From contig NZ_BPET01000002.1 in the NCBI RefSeq assembly GCF_019654915.1, positions 80,368-144,367 of the forward strand: 64,000 bases of DNA, given 5' to 3'. A program made the position numbers and the translations under genes. The DNA comes from Shewanella sp. MBTL60-007. Lineage in GTDB: Bacteria; Pseudomonadota; Gammaproteobacteria; Enterobacterales; Shewanellaceae. Below are positions 61,497-64,000 of the stretch, piece after piece. Within the stretch, counting starts at the first letter, position 1, and every line of letters begins with the position of its first letter. The notes beneath the pieces are model-generated. The model had not been told where the DNA came from. It saw nothing but the letters and a program-made list of their open reading frames with translations, and made no database searches.

Positions 61497-63425
61497 ATGA
61501 CAGCTTACTTTATTCAAGCTTTTATCTATTTATGCGCTGCCGTTATCGCTGTGCCCATCGCCAAAAGACTCGGTCTGGGCTCAGTACTGGGCTACTTAAT
61601 GGCTGGGGTTGTGATAGGGCCTATTATTGGGCTGGTGGGCGCAGAAACCAACACCCTGCAGCACTTTGCCGAGTTTGGTGTGGTTATGATGCTATTCCTA
61701 GTAGGCCTCGAGTTAGAACCTAGAATGCTGTGGGATATGCGTAATAAGCTTATCGGTTTAGGCGGCCTGCAAGTGGGGCTATCTACCTTAGTCGTGATGG
61801 GCATCGCCCTAAGTTTCGACTACGGCTGGCCTATTGCCTTAACTGTAGGGATGATTTTCTCGCTATCATCGACCGCTATCGTACTGCAGACCTTTAATGA
61901 GAAAAACTTAACCAAGACAGAGGGAGGAAAAAACGCCTTCTCTGTGCTGCTGTTTCAAGATATCGCCGTCATCCCTATGCTGGCATTTATCCCTTTGCTG
62001 GCTCTGCCTGAATTAGTTGAAAAAGCACAATCTGTTGCGAGCAGTGCAGCCGAGCACCATGAAGAGCTGTCGTTAGTGGCGGGGCTACCGGGCTGGGCTT
62101 ACGGTATTGTGGTCTTGATGGCGATTGCCAGCGTTGTGGTTGGCGGCCACTACTTGAGTCGTCCACTATTTCGCTATGTTGCCAGCTCGGGGCTGAGAGA
62201 GATCTTTACCGCAACAGCACTTATGCTGGTTATCGGCATTGCAGCACTTATGAGTCTTGTCGGTCTGTCTCCCGCACTAGGCACCTTCCTAGCCGGTGTT
62301 GTACTGGCTAACAGTGAGTTTAGGCATGAACTTGAGTCCAATATCGAACCATTCAAGGGATTATTACTCGGGCTATTTTTTATCACTGTAGGCGCTGGCA
62401 TCAACTTTGACGTGCTCATCAGCAACATAGGTCCAGTAATGGCAATGACCTTTGGGGTTATTCTGATCAAGGCCCTAGTATTACTGGCACTGGCCTTTAT
62501 ATTTAAGATCAGGGGGAGCGACCGCTGGCTATTTGCCTTGAGCCTAGCGCAAGCCGGTGAATTCGGCTTCGTGCTACTTAGCTATACAGTGCAAAACCAT
62601 GTTATCACCAATGAACTCGCGCAATTGCTGTCACTGGTTGTCGCCATCTCTATGTTCCTCACTCCGGGATTATTTATCCTGTTTGATAAGGTAATTTTGC
62701 CTCGATATGAAAAAACAGAGAATACTCGCGAACCCGATGATATCGATGAGAAAGGTACGGTAATTATTGCCGGTGTCGGCCGTTTTGGCCAGATAGTCAA
62801 TCGTCTGTTAGTAACCAATGGTGTGAAAACTGTAGTACTCGACCACGAAGTTCAGCAGGTCGAAAACCTTAGGAAAATTAACACCAAGAGCTATTACGGC
62901 GATGCCACCCAGCCCGACCTGCTCCATACCGCAGGTATTGAGCAAGCTAAGATGTTGGTCGTGGCGATCGATAACCCTGAACGCGCCGTAGCCTTAGTCG
63001 AATATATCAAGCATACCTACCCCCATGTGATTGTGATGGCACGGGCATTTGACCGAAGACACCTTTATCGCCTACGTAATGCTGGGGCTGATTTTATGGT
63101 GAGTGAAACCTTCCATTCGGCACTCAACCTAGGAAAGCATGCGCTGATAAGGTTAGGTGTACATCCGTTCAAGGCCGAGCAGCAGCGGGCGACCTTTTAT
63201 GAAACGGAAACGACCCATAAAGATACCCTATATGAAGCATGGAAGCAGTTTACCGAAGACGATAAGTACCTAGTACATTACCGTGATATGTTTATTCAGC
63301 TTGAAGAAACCCTGAGTGCAGCGATGAAGGATGAGCGATATCGTAGCTACTCGAAGGCGGAGCGGAGTTGGACCCCTCCTCCTAAGGAGAATCATACCGA
63401 GTTTTCCAAGGCGGAAAGCGATTAA
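61497..63425 (+). CDS. kefC: Kef-type glutathione-regulated potassium/proton antiporter
   Basis: The 642-residue protein has an N-terminal CPA2 exchanger of about 12-13 helices with the family segment KTEGGKNAFSVLLFQDIAVI, and a RCK/KTN nucleotide-binding domain from about residue 418 (GTVIIAGVGRFGQIVNRLLV, then SYYGDATQPDLLHTAGIEQA). KefB/C channels release potassium when glutathione adducts form, acidifying the cell against electrophiles. It overlaps in operon with the kefF-like gene. KefB and KefC cannot be separated with certainty. Confidence 0.92.
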   Translation: MTAYFIQAFIYLCAAVIAVPIAKRLGLGSVLGYLMAGVVIGPIIGLVGAETNTLQHFAEFGVVMMLFLVGLELEPRMLWDMRNKLIGLGGLQVGLSTLVVMGIALSFDYGWPIALTVGMIFSLSSTAIVLQTFNEKNLTKTEGGKNAFSVLLFQDIAVIPMLAFIPLLALPELVEKAQSVASSAAEHHEELSLVAGLPGWAYGIVVLMAIASVVVGGHYLSRPLFRYVASSGLREIFTATALMLVIGIAALMSLVGLSPALGTFLAGVVLANSEFRHELESNIEPFKGLLLGLFFITVGAGINFDVLISNIGPVMAMTFGVILIKALVLLALAFIFKIRGSDRWLFALSLAQAGEFGFVLLSYTVQNHVITNELAQLLSLVVAISMFLTPGLFILFDKVILPRYEKTENTREPDDIDEKGTVIIAGVGRFGQIVNRLLVTNGVKTVVLDHEVQQVENLRKINTKSYYGDATQPDLLHTAGIEQAKMLVVAIDNPERAVALVEYIKHTYPHVIVMARAFDRRHLYRLRNAGADFMVSETFHSALNLGKHALIRLGVHPFKAEQQRATFYETETTHKDTLYEAWKQFTEDDKYLVHYRDMFIQLEETLSAAMKDERYRSYSKAERSWTPPPKENHTEFSKAESD

Positions 63426-63436
63426 CCATCGATAAA

Positions 63437-63470
63437 AAAGCCCTCGTTACCGCTTAGTAACGAGGGCTTT
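63437..63470. terminator. Bidirectional terminator between kefC and hpf
   Basis: AAAGCCCTCGTTAC pairs with GTAACGAGGGCTTT across a 6-base loop, flanked by A and T runs. It serves both convergent genes. Confidence 0.93.
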
Positions 63471-63508
63471 CATCTATTGTTGAGTAACAAAAATCTTATC
63501 TTTAGAGA

Positions 63509-63865
63509 TTAGACTAAGTTCATCTCTTGAACTTTCTCATGTGCAATCTCTGGTGTCGTCACAACTGGCTTGGCGTGTAAGTCAGCCTTCAGTTGACCTT
63601 TACGATGCTTTAGTGCCGCATCGAGTTTTTTAGCTGCGTTGGTAATCGCTGGATACATAACGGGATCATTACCTGACGCGGAAATTCGACTTCCTTCATA
63701 ATTGGTTCTGATTTCAACCTGGAATTCGCCATGCTCTTTAGAAATAATAATATCTAAGGCGATCAGGGTTGGAAAATGACTCTCTATCTTCGAAAACTTC
63801 TCTTGGACATGCTGTCTTACTACGTCTGTAACATCAACGTGGTGACCAGAAAGATTTATTTTCAT
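63509..63865 (-). CDS. hpf: Ribosome hibernation promoting factor / RaiA family
   Basis: The 118-residue protein shows the family fold: MKINLSGHHVDVTDVVRQHV, KFSKIESHFP, ISASGNDPVMYPAITNAAKK, LDAALKHRKGQLKADLHAK. It binds the 30S subunit decoding region in stationary phase and keeps ribosomes inactive. It is longer than E. coli Hpf (95) and near RaiA (113), with a C-terminal tail. No rpoN or PTS genes are next to it here, and it stands alone. Confidence 0.9.
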   Translation of the reverse strand: MKINLSGHHVDVTDVVRQHVQEKFSKIESHFPTLIALDIIISKEHGEFQVEIRTNYEGSRISASGNDPVMYPAITNAAKKLDAALKHRKGQLKADLHAKPVVTTPEIAHEKVQEMNLV

Positions 63866-64000
63866 AGGTTTTCCTTTTTACAATGACTTCTTACCTATTA
63901 CATTTGAGGCTTTCGCTTTAAATTACAAGCTTTATTAAAAATAATTTATACGATTTTTTCAAAAAATCATCCTTAAAAATCGCTGCAGCCCAGTCTGTAT

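Noticed and set aside
1..64000. CRISPR array, retron or diversity-generating element
   Set aside because: No regularly spaced direct repeats, cas genes or reverse transcriptase were found on either strand.

Overview
The window reads as the chromosome of a Shewanella-like marine gammaproteobacterium. The core genes include a pentahaem nitrite reductase NrfA next to NnrS, a FadE-type acyl-CoA dehydrogenase, KefF/KefC-like proteins, a CSS-motif EAL protein, LpxR and an LruC-domain surface protein. No rRNA or complete tRNA gene was recognised. The genus is inferred from gene content only.

Positions 1-20362 are the right-hand part of a temperate phage of the P2 superfamily, closest in layout to the HP1/K139 type. 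The left edge cuts the tail sheath gene. The packaging and capsid genes come first: GpS, GpR, GpL, terminase small subunit, a coiled-coil protein, capsid and scaffold on the minus strand, with terminase ATPase, portal and Ogr on the plus strand. Next is a long minus-strand early operon from Cox and CII through small overlapping genes to the HUH replication endonuclease, a C5 DNA methyltransferase and a small regulator. The CI-type repressor, a PH-domain cargo gene and the integrase run divergently. The integrase ends just before a displaced 3' end of ssrA (tmRNA) with its terminator.

Positions 20363-25790 are a second, smaller element in tandem at the same ssrA site. It ends in a second, decayed ssrA 3' copy. 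It carries a paralogous integrase, a BRCT-TerB-TerB-BRCT protein, several small membrane proteins, and a membrane/coiled-coil gene cut by one in-frame amber codon. It has no recognisable structural or replication genes, so it may be a defence or satellite island of unknown function.

From about 25865 the chromosome resumes: YjdM, an AraC regulator, a PEBP protein, an NfsA-like nitroreductase, a CBS protein, an EAL operon, LpxR and a barrel protein. A symporter fused to a solute-binding domain and a BshA-like glycosyltransferase follow, then an LruC protein with a lipoprotein, small lipoproteins, a serine hydrolase, CIA30 and HAD proteins. An RsgA-like GTPase comes next, preceded by a short leader peptide and a chain of hairpins, then FadE.

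Positions 51885-53509 look like a single integron-type cassette inserted after fadE. It holds a two-gene CBASS system (a cGAS/DncV-like nucleotidyltransferase and a Cap15-like two-TM effector) and ends in an attC-like site. Two copies of an 82-nt structured repeat flank it in opposite orientation, and their stems covary. The right end carries an alkylsulfatase with an AraC regulator, nrfA, nnrS with a good NsrR operator match, the kefF/kefC-like pair and a ribosome hibernation factor.
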